Below the pieces are notes generated by a model. That model searched no databases. It saw only the letters and a program-made list of their open reading frames with translations, and was not told the origin of the DNA. This document shows positions 47,101-58,462 of a stretch of DNA of 64,000 nucleotides, one piece after another. The stretch is taken from positions 5,006,880 through 5,070,879 of the forward strand of contig NC_057019.1 of assembly GCF_000002595.2 (NCBI RefSeq). The letters run 5' to 3'. This DNA comes from Chlamydomonas reinhardtii. Lineage: Eukaryota > Chlorophyta > Chlorophyceae > Chlamydomonadales > Chlamydomonadaceae. Every line of letters starts with the position of its first letter. The first letter of the stretch is position 1. Both the position numbers and the translations under genes were made by a program.

Positions 47101-49364
47101 GCTGCGCCCGCTACCGCGCCGCATGCCGCCGGCGCGGCCGCCGCACCCTTGGCCTCCACCTGCACGACGTCCTTGCGAGCCGCCGCCGCGGGCGCGGCCA
47201 CAGCCACGGCCGCCGGCTGCGCCGCCGGCTTTGCGATGGTAGCCTCAGCCGCCGCTATCTGCACGGCGGCGGCGTCACGTGCGGCCGCCATTGCCTCCAT
47301 GGAGGCCTTGGGCAGGGCACGGCTGCGCGGCACGATGTCCCAAAAGTACGGCATCTGCATCAGCTCCTTGGCGCTGGGCCGGCGGGCCGGGTCCACCTGA
47401 AGACAGGCGGCCAGGAACTCAAACAGTCGGGCCTCGACCGGCAGGCGCTCGCGCAGGGTGCGGTTCGGCGGCCGCCGCTGCTGCGCCGCCAGCGGGCTCA
47501 GAGTTCGGTCCGACATCATCTGCGCCGCTAACGAGGGCGGCAGCGGTCCCGTGGCGCGCATGATCCGGGCCAGCTGGTCGATGGTGGACGTGCCAGGGAA
47601 CAGGGCCGAACCCACCGCCAGCCTGCTCGTAACGAAGGCAGTGGAAGGGAGCGTCCGGGCGTCAGTGGTGCGGTGGCCGTGCGTGGGTTCGAGACCGTGC
47701 CGCCACGCCCTCGCGCAGCTACGCGATTGGATACCGTACCCTCTCAGCCGACAAGGCAGTGCATGGCCCGAGCCCCAAGCCCCAAGCCCCAACGCGCGAC
47801 TCACTCGGCAATGGTGCAGCCCACGCTCCAGCAGTCGCTGTTGAAGCTGTACTTGCCACGCACCAGGATCTGCGACCGCAGGCCCCGCGTGCGGAGGTTA
47901 GCGTGCGGTGTCCGCAGGTGCAACGCTCACCCACCCGAGACACGGCCCACCGCGCTGGATCAGCTGCCACCGAACCACCTCATGCGCCCCAGCAAGCCAC
48001 ACCTTGACAAGAACCATCAAAACCGAAATCGGCACCCACCTCTGGCGCACGGAACCACCGCGTGGCCACGTAGGAGGACAACGCCTCGTGCGGCTGCCAG
48101 CTGCGGGCAAAGCCAAAGTCCGCCAGCCGGATGTGCACGTCGGCGCCGTTGAGGCCCACGCCCGCCGCGCCGCCGGTGCCGTCGCCCACCAGCAAGATGT
48201 TGCCGGGCTTGACGTCACGGTGGATAATCTGGGTGCGTGCGGATGCACGCGCGAGGGTTGTGGTGGGCGGTGGTGGGCGCGCGGTCAGCAGGACTCTGAA
48301 ATACGCCCGGGCTTGGAGACAACGCGCCCCGACAGACCGCCAGTCACACGAACGCGCCTTGCACATACTCGGTTGGACACACGCACCTGGTGTTCGTGTA
48401 TGTGCGCCAGCGCCTGCAGCAACTGCCACGCCACCTGGCGCAGCATGGGCCCCGGCAGGATATACTTGGCGTAGTTCTCCGCCTCCTGCCGGAGCGCGAG
48501 TGTGCGGCATACCATACAGCTCAGTCAGTAAGTCAAGCTGACAGGGGCAGCCTGGAGGGGCCTTGGGAAGTCAACAGCTGAAGGTTCCCGTCCGCCCTTC
48601 ACGCGTTGCCCCGCGATCGCGCACCTCATGCATGCTGCGCCCCTCGCAGCTGAAGACCAGGAACACGCGGCCGCTGCCCGAGCTCTTGAACGCATCCTTC
48701 AACTCCACAATGTGCGGGTGCTTTGGCAGCTTTTGCAGCGTGCGTACCTCGCGCATGGTAAGCCGCATGACCTGTGCACCGGCGCCCACCCACACAGGCA
48801 CGTCAGCAGTTTCGACACCAGCGTAAACACGTGATGGGGAGTTTAACGCTGTATCGCAGGAATGCCGGTGACCAAGGATACTGATGCCATACACGCCTCT
48901 GCGATGCTGGGCAGCTGGGCCAGCCGCGTGGCCCCGCACTCAGAACTGACTGGTGCAGCTGTGGTGCTTGGAACTCACCGCGGGCTCCTGATGTGCGAGG
49001 TTGATGACCTTGAGCGCACACAGGCTGCCCGTGTCGCGATCCAGGCACTACAGGGATAGAGGAGGGGAGGCGTGTTCATGAGTGTGTCTCTCACCCCACG
49101 ATTCTCACGGAGGCGACGTATTTCCATGTCTCATTGGCGCCTGGGTTGGGCGTAACTTGTTTCTCGGGACCCAGCTATATCAGCCACGGGGCTACGCCAA
49201 CCTGCCTCTTACCCTGTCCCGTCGCACCCAAGGTCACACCGCCAATTCCCACGGGGCACCGCTGTTCCCAAGGTCCCCGCTTCACACTGCTGCCAGCCTG
49301 TTCCACATACCTTATACACGCAGCCATAGGCGCCGGAACCCAGCGGAGCGATGACCGCGTACCT
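44121..49364 (-). CDS. CMGC-group (CDKL/CDK-like) protein kinase with very long C-terminal tail
   Basis: Seven exons fit: 49364-49311, 49047-48979, 48771-48625, 48485-48387, 48228-48040, 47869-47805, 47622-44121 (1,374 residues without the start). The first exon with an ATG lies further upstream and was not found; exon 49364 opens at an acceptor with [18 protein letters not shown]. Kinase marks are GSGAYG (Gly-loop), CALKVINL (Lys), [62 protein letters not shown] (CMGC activation segment with SSY in place of TEY) and [15 protein letters not shown] at the domain end. An insert of about 10 Gly/Ala residues sits after NILLV. Behind the kinase lie over 1,000 residues of Ala/Ser/Pro/Gly low complexity, with MRRSW and [16 protein letters not shown] patches. 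In this algal group CDKL-like kinases often act in cilium length control; that role here is inference. Confidence 0.8.
49110..49240 (-). repeat. Dispersed repeat, copy 2, in a kinase intron
   Basis: The reverse complement of 49130-49229 matches 19645-19745 closely (CTGATATAGCTGGGTCCC, AAGTTACGCCCAACCCAGGC). It lies in the first visible intron of the CMGC kinase gene. Confidence 0.8.
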
Positions 49365-51043
49365 CTGTGTGGATGGGTATTCGCAGGCAGAGCCGTGAGT
49401 GTACCTCAAGGGCTGAATTGGGCGGACGCCCGAACAGAAACCAGCATGTCACGGCGCCATATTTTGAAGCCCCGGAGGACTTCTCCACAGCGTGGTCTTT
49501 AATCTTCAGTGCTTGTCGCGGTCGCGTAAAGTTTGGGGCAGTTGAGCGGGTGTTGACAGCGGGCTCGGCAAGTTTCTCAACTGGTGTTCGCAATGCAAGA
49601 TATGCTTGGAACACAATATAGAGTGTGGCCAGGGAAAGGCCACAGCAGCGCAAGCAGCCCGGCAGGGCTGGCGACAAGCAAAAGCGACGAGGGCCATCCT
49701 CGGTGACACCCGTGGGTGGAAATGTTTATCTAGATGATAAGCAGTCCTATTGCAAATGTATGCACGCCGGGTCTGTGCATAGGTGCCGCTGACAAACGCT
49801 TCGCCCACGCTCGTCAATACGCGCTTAGCACAGGTGCGATGCAAATATCATTATCATAATATTTGGCAATATTTGGCATATTTGGCAATATTTGGCAAAT
49901 CTAGAATGAAACCTGACGGGGAGGTCGACGCCTTGGCCCTGGACCCTTCTGTCGAAAACGCCCCCACCTTTGCTCCCCAACGCACCTCCTTCATTGCGTC
50001 CGACTCAAGCAGATTATTCCTTGTAAAAAACGCAACAGCGAGTCCCTCGATAGCAGTCAGTGACGACACATTGTAATTAGAAGCGCAGAACAGCGTTAGC
50101 TGGCTTTGTGCATGGCGAAATCTTGTGCATGCGTTGAACTCTGAATCGTTATTGACTGGAACTCCAGTGTTCTTAGGTCGAAAAAATGAACGAAGAGCGG
50201 GGGATGTATGTGTCATGCACGCATTGTGGTTTCGCGGCCATGAATTCTTGGGACTGCCGGCGTTTTCGTATGAGGTGGTTCTTTATATTTGAAAGCACCT
50301 TGGTAGCGTTTTGCTATCCAGGTTATGCCTTGATCGAGGAAGTACCACTCAAAGGACCACTCACAAGTTGCAGAAGCTCGTCGCGGAAAACGCAGCTTAT
50401 CATTTGGAAATTTGCTGCGGACTCAAAGCCTGCACTGGACAGTTCAATGCTACAAAACCGCCCAGGAGTGAAGAACCGTGTGCTTACTACCCACGCACGC
50501 TACCCACGTTACTACGCCGCCACTGCACTGCGGGCACCTTTGATAGAGGTTAGCCTAGGTTACTGCTGTCGCAAAACTCGCCTCGACTCAGAGCCCCAGC
50601 AGCCCACGTTCCGGCGAGGCATGTGACATGCTGCCTGACGCGCCCCAGCAAAGCGTTTCTGGAGTGCATGCCCCTTCTGGCCTTCTCAGCGTGCTTACGC
50701 ACTCTGATGAGTGATGACCCTTGATCTCCCACCCGTATTGCAGGGCGGCAGCCCCATGCGCATATTGCATCGCAACGAGGTGGTGTATCGTATCTACCCT
50801 TGTGCCTGATGCGGGCAAAGTAAGCACATAGCAGCAGGCACGGAGCCAACCCTACCGCCACCGTCGCCGCCGCCCACGCGCACATATATCATTCGACGCT
50901 GCGTTGCTCAATCTACTCGTGTCATGCGCCCTGTGCTCTGCTCGTGCACCTCCCGCGCGACTTCTGCTGTGCTCCGGTAGCCTGGGCGCATGCCGCAATG
51001 CGCCCAGGCGCCAGCTCAGATACCGCACACCTAGCCTTCTCCT
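49365..51043. other. Upstream region of the CMGC kinase and 3' flank of dehydrogenase copy B
   Basis: It should contain the missing first exon(s) and promoter of the CMGC kinase (minus) and the 3' UTR of copy B (minus, at the right end). The part near 50905-51034 is the diverged counterpart of the copy A 3' UTR. A plus-strand frame at 50186-50626 has no recognisable domain. Confidence 0.45.
49859..49899. repeat. (ATTTGGCAAT)n short tandem repeat
   Basis: Four near-perfect units of ATTTGGCAAT/ATTTGGCATA, AT-rich in contrast to the surroundings. Confidence 0.9.
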
Positions 51044-51988
51044 TTACTGCTGCGGCTTGGTCGCCTGCTGCTCTCCCGGGTGCGCCACTGCGTCGAACAC
51101 CGCCGAGTAGTCGGTGTTGGCCAGGCCGCGGTCCACAGTGTCCTGCACCACGCCCTTCAGCGCCGCCAGCAGGCGCGTGTCCAGACCCGCAGCCGCAGCC
51201 TCCATCTCAAACAGACGCACGTCCTTCAGCAGGTGCTGCGGGTGGGGAGACGAGGGGACCAAGGTGCGGGCACGGTTGAGCTTATCCGCAGTTGATGTCG
51301 CTGGCTAAGTTTACAATGCGTGGACATAAGAGCTCGACAGGTTGCATGCCTCTGCGCGTCTCGTTGTCCACACACCTTTGTGGGGAAGTTTGCGGCGCCG
51401 TAGTCCCGGTCCAGCATCTTTTGCAGCTTTTTGTCGTAGGTGGGTGCGTACAGTGCGGAGGCGCGCAGGATGCTCATGAACTTGTCCACGTCAGCGCCAC
51501 TGCGCTGCACCAGGCCCAGGCTGGTGGAGAAGCCCACCTGCAAGGGTAGGTGGGACAAGGCGGCAGGGGGCGCAGAGGCAGGAGTCGGGCAACCGGGGCA
51601 TCGACACAAACAGCAACCCCGTTTCAGCCTGGCCATAATCCCCAAACCTCCAAGCGCCCAACTGTTCGGCTCCTCCTTATCTTCCCCCCTCCTACCCTTC
51701 CTCTCACCGTGAGCGATGCAATGAGCTGGTTGAGCGCCAGCTTGACCGCCGCGCCCGTGCCCACCGGCCCGATGAAGTGGATGTTGGACTCCTGGCCCAG
51801 CGCGCGCAGCAGCGGCCACACGGTGTCGTGGTGCGGGCTGCCGGGCTCCCGGGGGTCGGCCTCCGCGCCCACCATCACCAGCAGGGTGCCCTTCTCCGCC
51901 TCAGGCTGGCTGCCCAGCACCGGGGCCTCCACGTAAGAGCCGCCCGCTGCTAGGATGTCAGCTGCCAGGGCTGCCGATTCCTTGGGAC
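51034..51988 (-). repeat. Near-identical inverted repeat, right arm
   Basis: Reverse complement of the left arm at 29290-30250; covers the last three exons of copy B and the two introns between them. One CAG codon near the 3' end of the coding region is present in copy A but not here. Confidence 0.92.
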
Positions 51989-53157
51989 CTGCCGGACCAC
52001 GGGCACACGGTGCCCACTCACAACTACACTTTGAGTTTGAGTCTTCCCCTCAGCATACACATGTATACACAACCCACACACATTCGTACCGTGTTGCCGC
52101 CCCGCACTTACCGATGGTGCCCATCTGTGTAATGCCAACAGCAAGGGCACGGCATGCAAGAGCAATCAGGTTAGCATGCTGCACATCTCCGCATGGCCGT
52201 ACACCTGAACAGCATTCCCTCATGCTTGTTCCCCTGCCCTCTGCCTTAATCTCCATGCCTACCGGCAGCCTCCCGAAGGTCCCGGCCGTCCCACCCCGCC
52301 GCGACCCGTCGGCGTCCCCGCCCACCGTGCGCGACCTCACCTGCAGCACTGTCTTGCCCTTCAGCAGCGGCCGCACGGCATCACACAGGATGGTCTCCCG
52401 AATAGTGGCCGCGTCTGACAGCGTCAGCAGCAGCACGTCAGAGGCGGTGGCGGCGGCCGCCACCGAGCCGGCAACCGAGATACCTGCCTCAGGCAGCGAG
52501 GCGGTCTTATCCGCGGAGCGGTTCCACGCGGAGACGTGTGCGCCCTGGGACGCCAGCCGCCGAGCGATCTTGTTGCCTGTGGAGTAGGGGCGGCGTTGTG
52601 TTGTGTTTGGTGCGTGCATGGAGGGAGCGAATGCCTGTCGCTCGTTGTGTGTGGAAGCGGGACGGCGGGAAGGCGGCAGGCTCCGGCAAGGTGTCTGGCA
52701 CCCGCTTGGTGGCGCCTAGTTACCCCCCGCCCGCTGTGACTTTTGGACGCCCCCTATTATCCATCTCTGATTCCTTTGTGCCGCTATTGGTTTATCACTT
52801 GAAGCGGCTAGGCGCAGGCACACACCCAAGCCACGCGAAGGATGCTGCCTTACCCATCAGGCCAACGCCAACGACCGCGACCCTCACGCCATGCGCAATG
52901 CCCTGGCTGGTAGTGGTAGCGTCCGCAGTTTGGACGGCCTGAGCGCGACTTTGCAATGCGAGCGAGCGCCCCGCGCTTGCGCGCTGCGAGCTCCTCGACG
53001 CGACGGGGCTAGAACTAGAACTAGAGCATGTTGCGCTTGTCAGCTTAGCCACAATGACTGGCATAGTAGGCACGAAAGCGCGACGCTGCGCGCATGAGCT
53101 GCGCGACGCTGCAACATTACAGTTGCCCAGCGCGTGCTTGGAGCTGAGGGCCTGCAT
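51044..53157 (-). CDS. Beta-hydroxyacid dehydrogenase, GLYR-like, copy B (plastid-type transit peptide)
   Basis: Six exons fit: 53157-52854, 52576-52341, 52124-52112, 51988-51708, 51537-51376, 51235-51044 (395 residues). About 85 N-terminal residues are rich in Ser, Ala and Arg with few acidic residues, a plastid-type transit peptide. Then come VRVAVVGVGLMG (GxGxxG at about 97-102), VSAWNRSADKTA, the shared YVEAPVLGSQPEAEKG and GPVGTGAAVKLALNQ with the catalytic Lys. Exon 3 is only 13 bases (MGTI plus one base); copy A has the same residues inside a longer exon. The two gene copies resemble the plant GLYR1 (cytosolic) and GLYR2 (organellar) arrangement, but the last three exons are nearly identical at DNA level, introns included. 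Substrate is inferred from family. Confidence 0.88.
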
Positions 53158-54118
53158 TATCGCTGATGTGCTATCCAGAATGCTGACAATCTGTAGGCAT
53201 TTGGGTTTGTTATCAAGCCTCGCGCGCACGTGCCATTCGGGTTTGTGCTTGTCTCGAAGTCCCTGCCTGTCCCCGCTGCCCCCGGCATTGCTCGCGGTAT
53301 GCGTACGCACCTCCCGCACTACCAGCACGGCCGCAACCGGACCATTGAAGGCATGGATATTGCACACCACTCACGTCCATCAGTCCAGTCCAGAATGCAA
53401 CTCCTCCGGTGGCCAACCCTAGCCAGTCACCAATGGTCCCAGACCCTGAGCTGTGCATCCTTAGTGCACGGTCGCTACCCTTGTCTCAATGTCTCACTAC
53501 GCTCATTCCCTAATCTCTAACCCCCATTGCCAGCCCCCCACACTGAGCCATAGCACAGCTCCTCTGCATGTCCACTGGCCAGGCAGCGCCCTCGTGGCGC
53601 ACACGCACTGTACTGAACGCACACCAAAGCGGTCAGCCATAGCAATCCTCTGCATGGAATTGCATCAGCCCCCGGCACTCCCATGGTCCAACCCTGAGGC
53701 CCAACGTCCGTCAAAAATCGCGGCAGCTCCCCTGCAAGGCAGCTGGCAGGTCGCGATGCATGCAACCGGCATGCCATCTCTTGACTCGGTGAGTCGTCTG
53801 CAGGATGGCAGCCGTGGCAGCTCAGGCAGCTTCAGCCCAACTCCGGTACTAGCACTGGCATCTTCGCACTCGTGCATTTCCAATTCACCAGTTGCCTGCG
53901 GGCCGGCAGCTGCGCGCCTCCTTCAACTCCAAGGTGTCCAGGATGCGCGCCAGATGAGCTGACCAACATGCGCTGTACACACACGCACACGCGCTGCATT
54001 TGCTCGCGGCCGCCTGGGCCACTGCACGCTGCTCGCAGCGCACGCACCGATCCGCCGCCACTAATTGGCAACAAGCTCACCGCTCGGCATGCAGAAGCAC
54101 TACACGGTGGGGGGCTCC
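53158..54118. other. Promoter of copy B and 3' flank of the YGGT gene
   Basis: Between two genes on the same strand. No exon was recognised; frames in both directions are short and domain-free. Confidence 0.5.
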
Positions 54119-55267
54119 TTACAGGATCATGGTGCGGGACAGGTGGACCAGCTGGTTGCGAACAAAGTTCAGGATGAAGAAGCCGATCATGGGCGACACG
54201 TCGATGCCGCCGAAGGACGGCAGGATGCCGCGGAAGGTGTTGAGGAACGGGTCGGTGAACTGCGAGGAGGAGGGGAGGTTCAGCAGCCACGCCGGCAGTG
54301 GGCTAATCGACGCAACAAGGTGCTACGTGGACGAAGTGCCGTGGCGGAGCGTCAGCACGGCAACGCGCGGAAGGCAGGTCTGTCCGTGCCCATACCCATA
54401 CCCCTGCCCCTGCTGCTGCCGTTGCCAACCCTCTGCAACCGAACGTTCGCCAGACCCTGCCCCCAAGTCCGCTGCCGCGCCGCACCTGGCGCAGGGTGGC
54501 GAAGGGCTCGTTGTACCAGTTGATGTTGCGGAACCACGTCAGGATCACACGCAGCGTCAGCACAAGCAGGTAAATCTGCAGTTCACGGCACATTGTATAG
54601 TGTTATGTTGTGGGCCTGTAAGCCGGTGTGGTGACGCGCTGGGCGCGCGTGCCCTTCCTGTTGCGTCGGTTTGGGCAGCTGGGCGGCGTGTACCTTCCCT
54701 CTCCCCGAGGCACTACTCTGGCATTTGACCCGTCGCCAAGCTTTCCAACGTGCTTTAAAGTCTCCGTGAGCAGCAGTACTCACATCCAGGACCTTCGCGA
54801 TGGCGCCATAGATCTCTGCAGTCGCGGCGGCCTGTGAAGCTGGCTGGGCCACCGCGCTGGCGAAGGGCAGCACGGCGCCGGCCATCCAGCAAACACTGCC
54901 CTTCAACTGCTGCTTCAGCTCCTGCATCAATAACCGCATAACCACAAGGGAAATCGTTGGCGCTAGGCGTTTGAGGCTGGTCGGGGCAGCGATTGGGTAG
55001 AGCGACCGTGCTGCATTAGGCGTACCTCAACTGGGCCGGCGTCCTTCCGCTGCTGCCACGCAGAGCCCACCGCAGCCATTACTCGTGCTTGCTGCACCAG
55101 GCGCGGGCACACTGCCGGCGCGGCGGAGCAGCGCACACCCACGGTGCGCGACCGCGCCAGAGATGGACGGGCTGCGACGCACAAGGAACATCGTTGTAAT
55201 TACCATTTGCATAGTAATTGTTGCACATTGACATAGATCGGTTGTGGGATTCACCTTGAAGCTGCAT
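54119..55267 (-). CDS. YGGT-family plastid membrane protein (YLMG/CCB3 type)
   Basis: Five exons fit: 55267-55255 (13 coding bases, MQLQ), 55171-55026, 54921-54784, 54575-54486, 54259-54119 (175 residues). YGGT proteins of plastids act in thylakoid organisation (YLMG) or in heme attachment to cytochrome b6 (CCB3). The N-terminus after MQLQ is Arg/Ser/Ala-rich, a plastid transit pattern. A hydrophobic stretch VCWMAGAVLPFASAVA follows, then the YGGT core: IYLLVLTLRVILTWFRNINW, NEPFATLRQ, FTDPFLNTFRGILPSFGG and IDVSPMIGFFILNFVRNQL. Two family membrane helices are visible. The stop TAA lies inside a TGTAA. Whether it is CCB3 or a YLMG protein cannot be decided here. It diverges from the mTERF-like gene. 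Confidence 0.87.
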
Positions 55268-55782
55268 TTCTTCTACCGACTTCTGAAGAACTAAGAAGTC
55301 TGTGGGTCAGTGGCAAGGGAAGGCGATGCAGAGACTACACGTGCAGCGTCTAGCGAAGCAAAATGCGACCACCGTCTGTGGGCAGGTGGGCTCGGACCGA
55401 TGCCGATGTGGCCGATGACGGGATTAAGTCGCCGGTTTGCGGGAAAATGGGAGAACTATGAAAGGACGATGTGCTGTGAGCTTGGAGTTTATTAGATTAG
55501 CCAAGCATTGGAACAGGGCTCGAGTTCAACCCAAGAGCTGCAAGGAATCGATTCCTTGTCTTCAGCCTTGGCACATAGGCATGGCGTCCTCCTCGCTGAT
55601 GCCTGCCATAACATCGATAACATGTCCTCTTCGAGCACCAACGTCGTCGGTTGCAATGCAAGCTGGTAAGGCCCTGTGGGCGTGTGGCCCCGGCAGCGTT
55701 TTGTGCACACGCTGCCGTTTAGGCGCGTGAGCGTCAACCAAAAGGTCAGCTATGAAGCTTGCAACACGTGTCTGTGATTGCC
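55268..55782. promoter_or_regulatory. Divergent promoter region, YGGT / mTERF-like genes
   Basis: About 515 bases between divergent starts, moderately AT-rich near the YGGT start. No motif was assigned. Confidence 0.5.
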
Positions 55783-58430
55783 ATGTCCCCCGCCCGCGTA
55801 GGAGCTTGTAACGCGTCTGGCCATGTGCATGCGCGCCTCGGAAAGCGGTGCAGCTTCGCGCCCGTGCTGCCAGCCGACGCGAGCAGATCTGTTTCACAAC
55901 CACGCGCCTCTTACTTGGTTGTGCGCGCGGTTCATGCTGCTGGGGCTTCCGAGCAAGAAACCCTTTCCGCCACTAGCGCGGTCCACACATCCGGAACGGC
56001 CCCCGAGGTGCTGCTCTCGGCGGTGCCCCCCGCAGCGCTAGAGAGCCTGGCGGCCGCTCCCCTCACCGAGCGACAGCCACGCAAGCGCTCCACGAGGCGC
56101 AAGGCTGCAGGCGAGGATCAGCAGCAGCAGCAGCAGCAGCATCAAGATGAGGCCGCGACGCCTGGGCACGCCAGCACCTCCGCGCCAGCGGAGGTCGCAG
56201 CTGCCTCCCCCAGCGCCCCCACTTCACGGCGCCGGGGAAGGAAGTCGATGCGAGAGGAGGCGCCTCCTCCAGAGTCTCAGGCACCCCAGGAGCCGCAGCA
56301 CACAGGCGAGAGCGCCGTCGCTGCTGCGGTGGCGGCAGCTTCCGCGGCCGCTGCTGCGGCGGCAGCAACTACTGCCTCGCCTGTAGCCTTGCCCCGTACC
56401 TCGCCCGCGGCCTCGCCCCGTGCCTCGACCTCGGGGACATCTTCCTCAGAGCCGCGGCCGCCGCCACCTTCACGCACCCAGCGCAGGAGCTCCGCGGATG
56501 GCAATGGGTCAGCTGCAGCTGCTGAGCCCACTGCTGAGATGGAGGCGGCGCGCGAGGCGGCGCGCGAGGCGGCTCGGGAGCGCATCGCCGCACTCAAGGC
56601 CTCGCTCGTTTCTAATCTGAGAAAAAAGAACCTGGCTCCGCCGCCCGCCTCTGTAAACCTCTTGCTATCTCCGCTGGCGCCCAAAAGGCCGCCGGTGCAG
56701 CCGGCCGGCGAGGCGCCCGCCGCGCCCGCCACGTCCACAGCATCGCCCGCGCTGGCGCCCGCGGCGGGCGCGGGTCAGGAGCGTGCACAGCAGCTGCCGG
56801 CGCCGCCAGCGCCGTCGATAGGCCTGAAGCCGGAGGTACTGCCGGCACGCATGCGGCCTCGCAAGGGCCCCGCGGCGGCGGCGGCCACTGCCACGGCTGC
56901 CGCCGCGGCCGCGGCAGCAGCGGCGGCAGAAGAGCGGCGGAGTCAGCGCATGAGGGAGCGTGCTGAGCAGCAGGCAGCGATGATGCAGCGGGAGGCAGCG
57001 GCTTCGACGGCGGAGCCGGTGGCGGGGCGTGTACTAAAGACCAGGGCCACACGGAAGCGGGAGGAGCAGGAGCAGCGCGCAGCGTCGTCATCGCGGCGGC
57101 AGCGGGAGGAGCAGGTGGCAACGCAGCGGAAGGAGGCGCAGGCAGAGGCCGCGGCAGAGCGGGCGCGTGAGGTGGAGCGGCAGGCGGCGCTGCGGCGTGC
57201 AAACGCGGAGTTCGCAAGCTACGTAGAGGGCATGGCCGCAGCCGCCGCAACTGCGTCCTTGTCCCCGCCGCCTTCGTCCGCCTCTGGTGCCTCACAGGCG
57301 CCGGCTCACCACCACCAGCAGGCCGCGGAGGAGGCGAAGCTCAAGCAGCAGCGCGTTGAGGCGCGTGAGGCGCGTGAGGCACGGAAGCAGGAGGCGCGCC
57401 TGGAGCAGCAGCAGCAGCACCAGCAGCAGCAGCAGGAGAACGAGCTTCTGCAGGGGCTGGCGGAGATGTTCAGAAACTTCGCGGGGCAGAGCGACCGCAT
57501 GCCGGCGCCGGTGCTGGCGGCCGCGATGGTAGGCGGCGTGGCGCGGGGCGCTGCGGTGGCGGCCTCCCGCGCCGGCCAGCGCGTAGAGCCGTCGGGGCTC
57601 TTCGGCTCCTGGTGGGGCGGCGGCAGCCGCAGCAGTGGCAGTGGTAGCAGCGCTAGCAACAGCAGCAGTAGCAGCAAGGCCAGCCAATGGGAGGCGCGCC
57701 GCCCTGTGGCGCAGCTCATTCTGAAGCCCCTGGAGCCTGCCGCCGGTGGCAGTAGCAGCGACGGCAGCAGCTTCGACTATCACCATGACGACCCCCAGGA
57801 CCAGCACCACCAGCCCGCCGCGGCAGGAGAGGCAGAGGCGGTGGTACGCGGAGGCGCGCTGCACGCGCGCTCGCTGCCCACGCGCGCCACACTCCTTGGC
57901 CTGATGCGGCCACTGGCCCGCAGTCGCCTGCCCACGTTCACACGCCGCATCGGCGTCCGCTTTGAGACCATGCGCCGGCCCAAGAGGTTGCGGCTGTTGG
58001 TGAGCGAGGAGGCAGCGGCTGCCGCAGGCGCCGGCACCGACGGAGACGCACTTGCGCCGGCGGAGCTGCGCGCGCAGCGGCGGCGCTTCTACTACTACCG
58101 CATGCTTGCGCCACAGCAGCAGCAGCAGAAGCGGCAGCAGCAGCAGCAGCCCACAGATGCGTATGCGGACCGGGCGGCCGGGGCGGAGGTGGCGGCGCAG
58201 GCAGACGTAGGTGCGGCAGGCTCCGCAGGTCAGGGCGAGGGCATTGCTGAGGGCATCGATGCCCAGGGGCTGCGGGGGCGCTACCAGCTGTCAGGTCGCA
58301 ACTTCCGACCGCGCCAGAAGGCGCAGTACACTGACCGCGTCAAGCAGACGTTGCGGAAGGCGGGACAGCAGGCGGCCGGCCGGGCCGGTTCTACGGCTGC
58401 TGCAGCCGCTGCTGTGTCGGCTGCGGCGGT

Positions 58431-58462
<32 letters not shown>

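Noticed and set aside
50186-50626. Plus-strand open frame of about 146 codons upstream of the CMGC kinase
   Set aside because: No recognisable domain or family and no consistent exon neighbours; kept only as a note because the region is AT-richer and frames are longer by chance.
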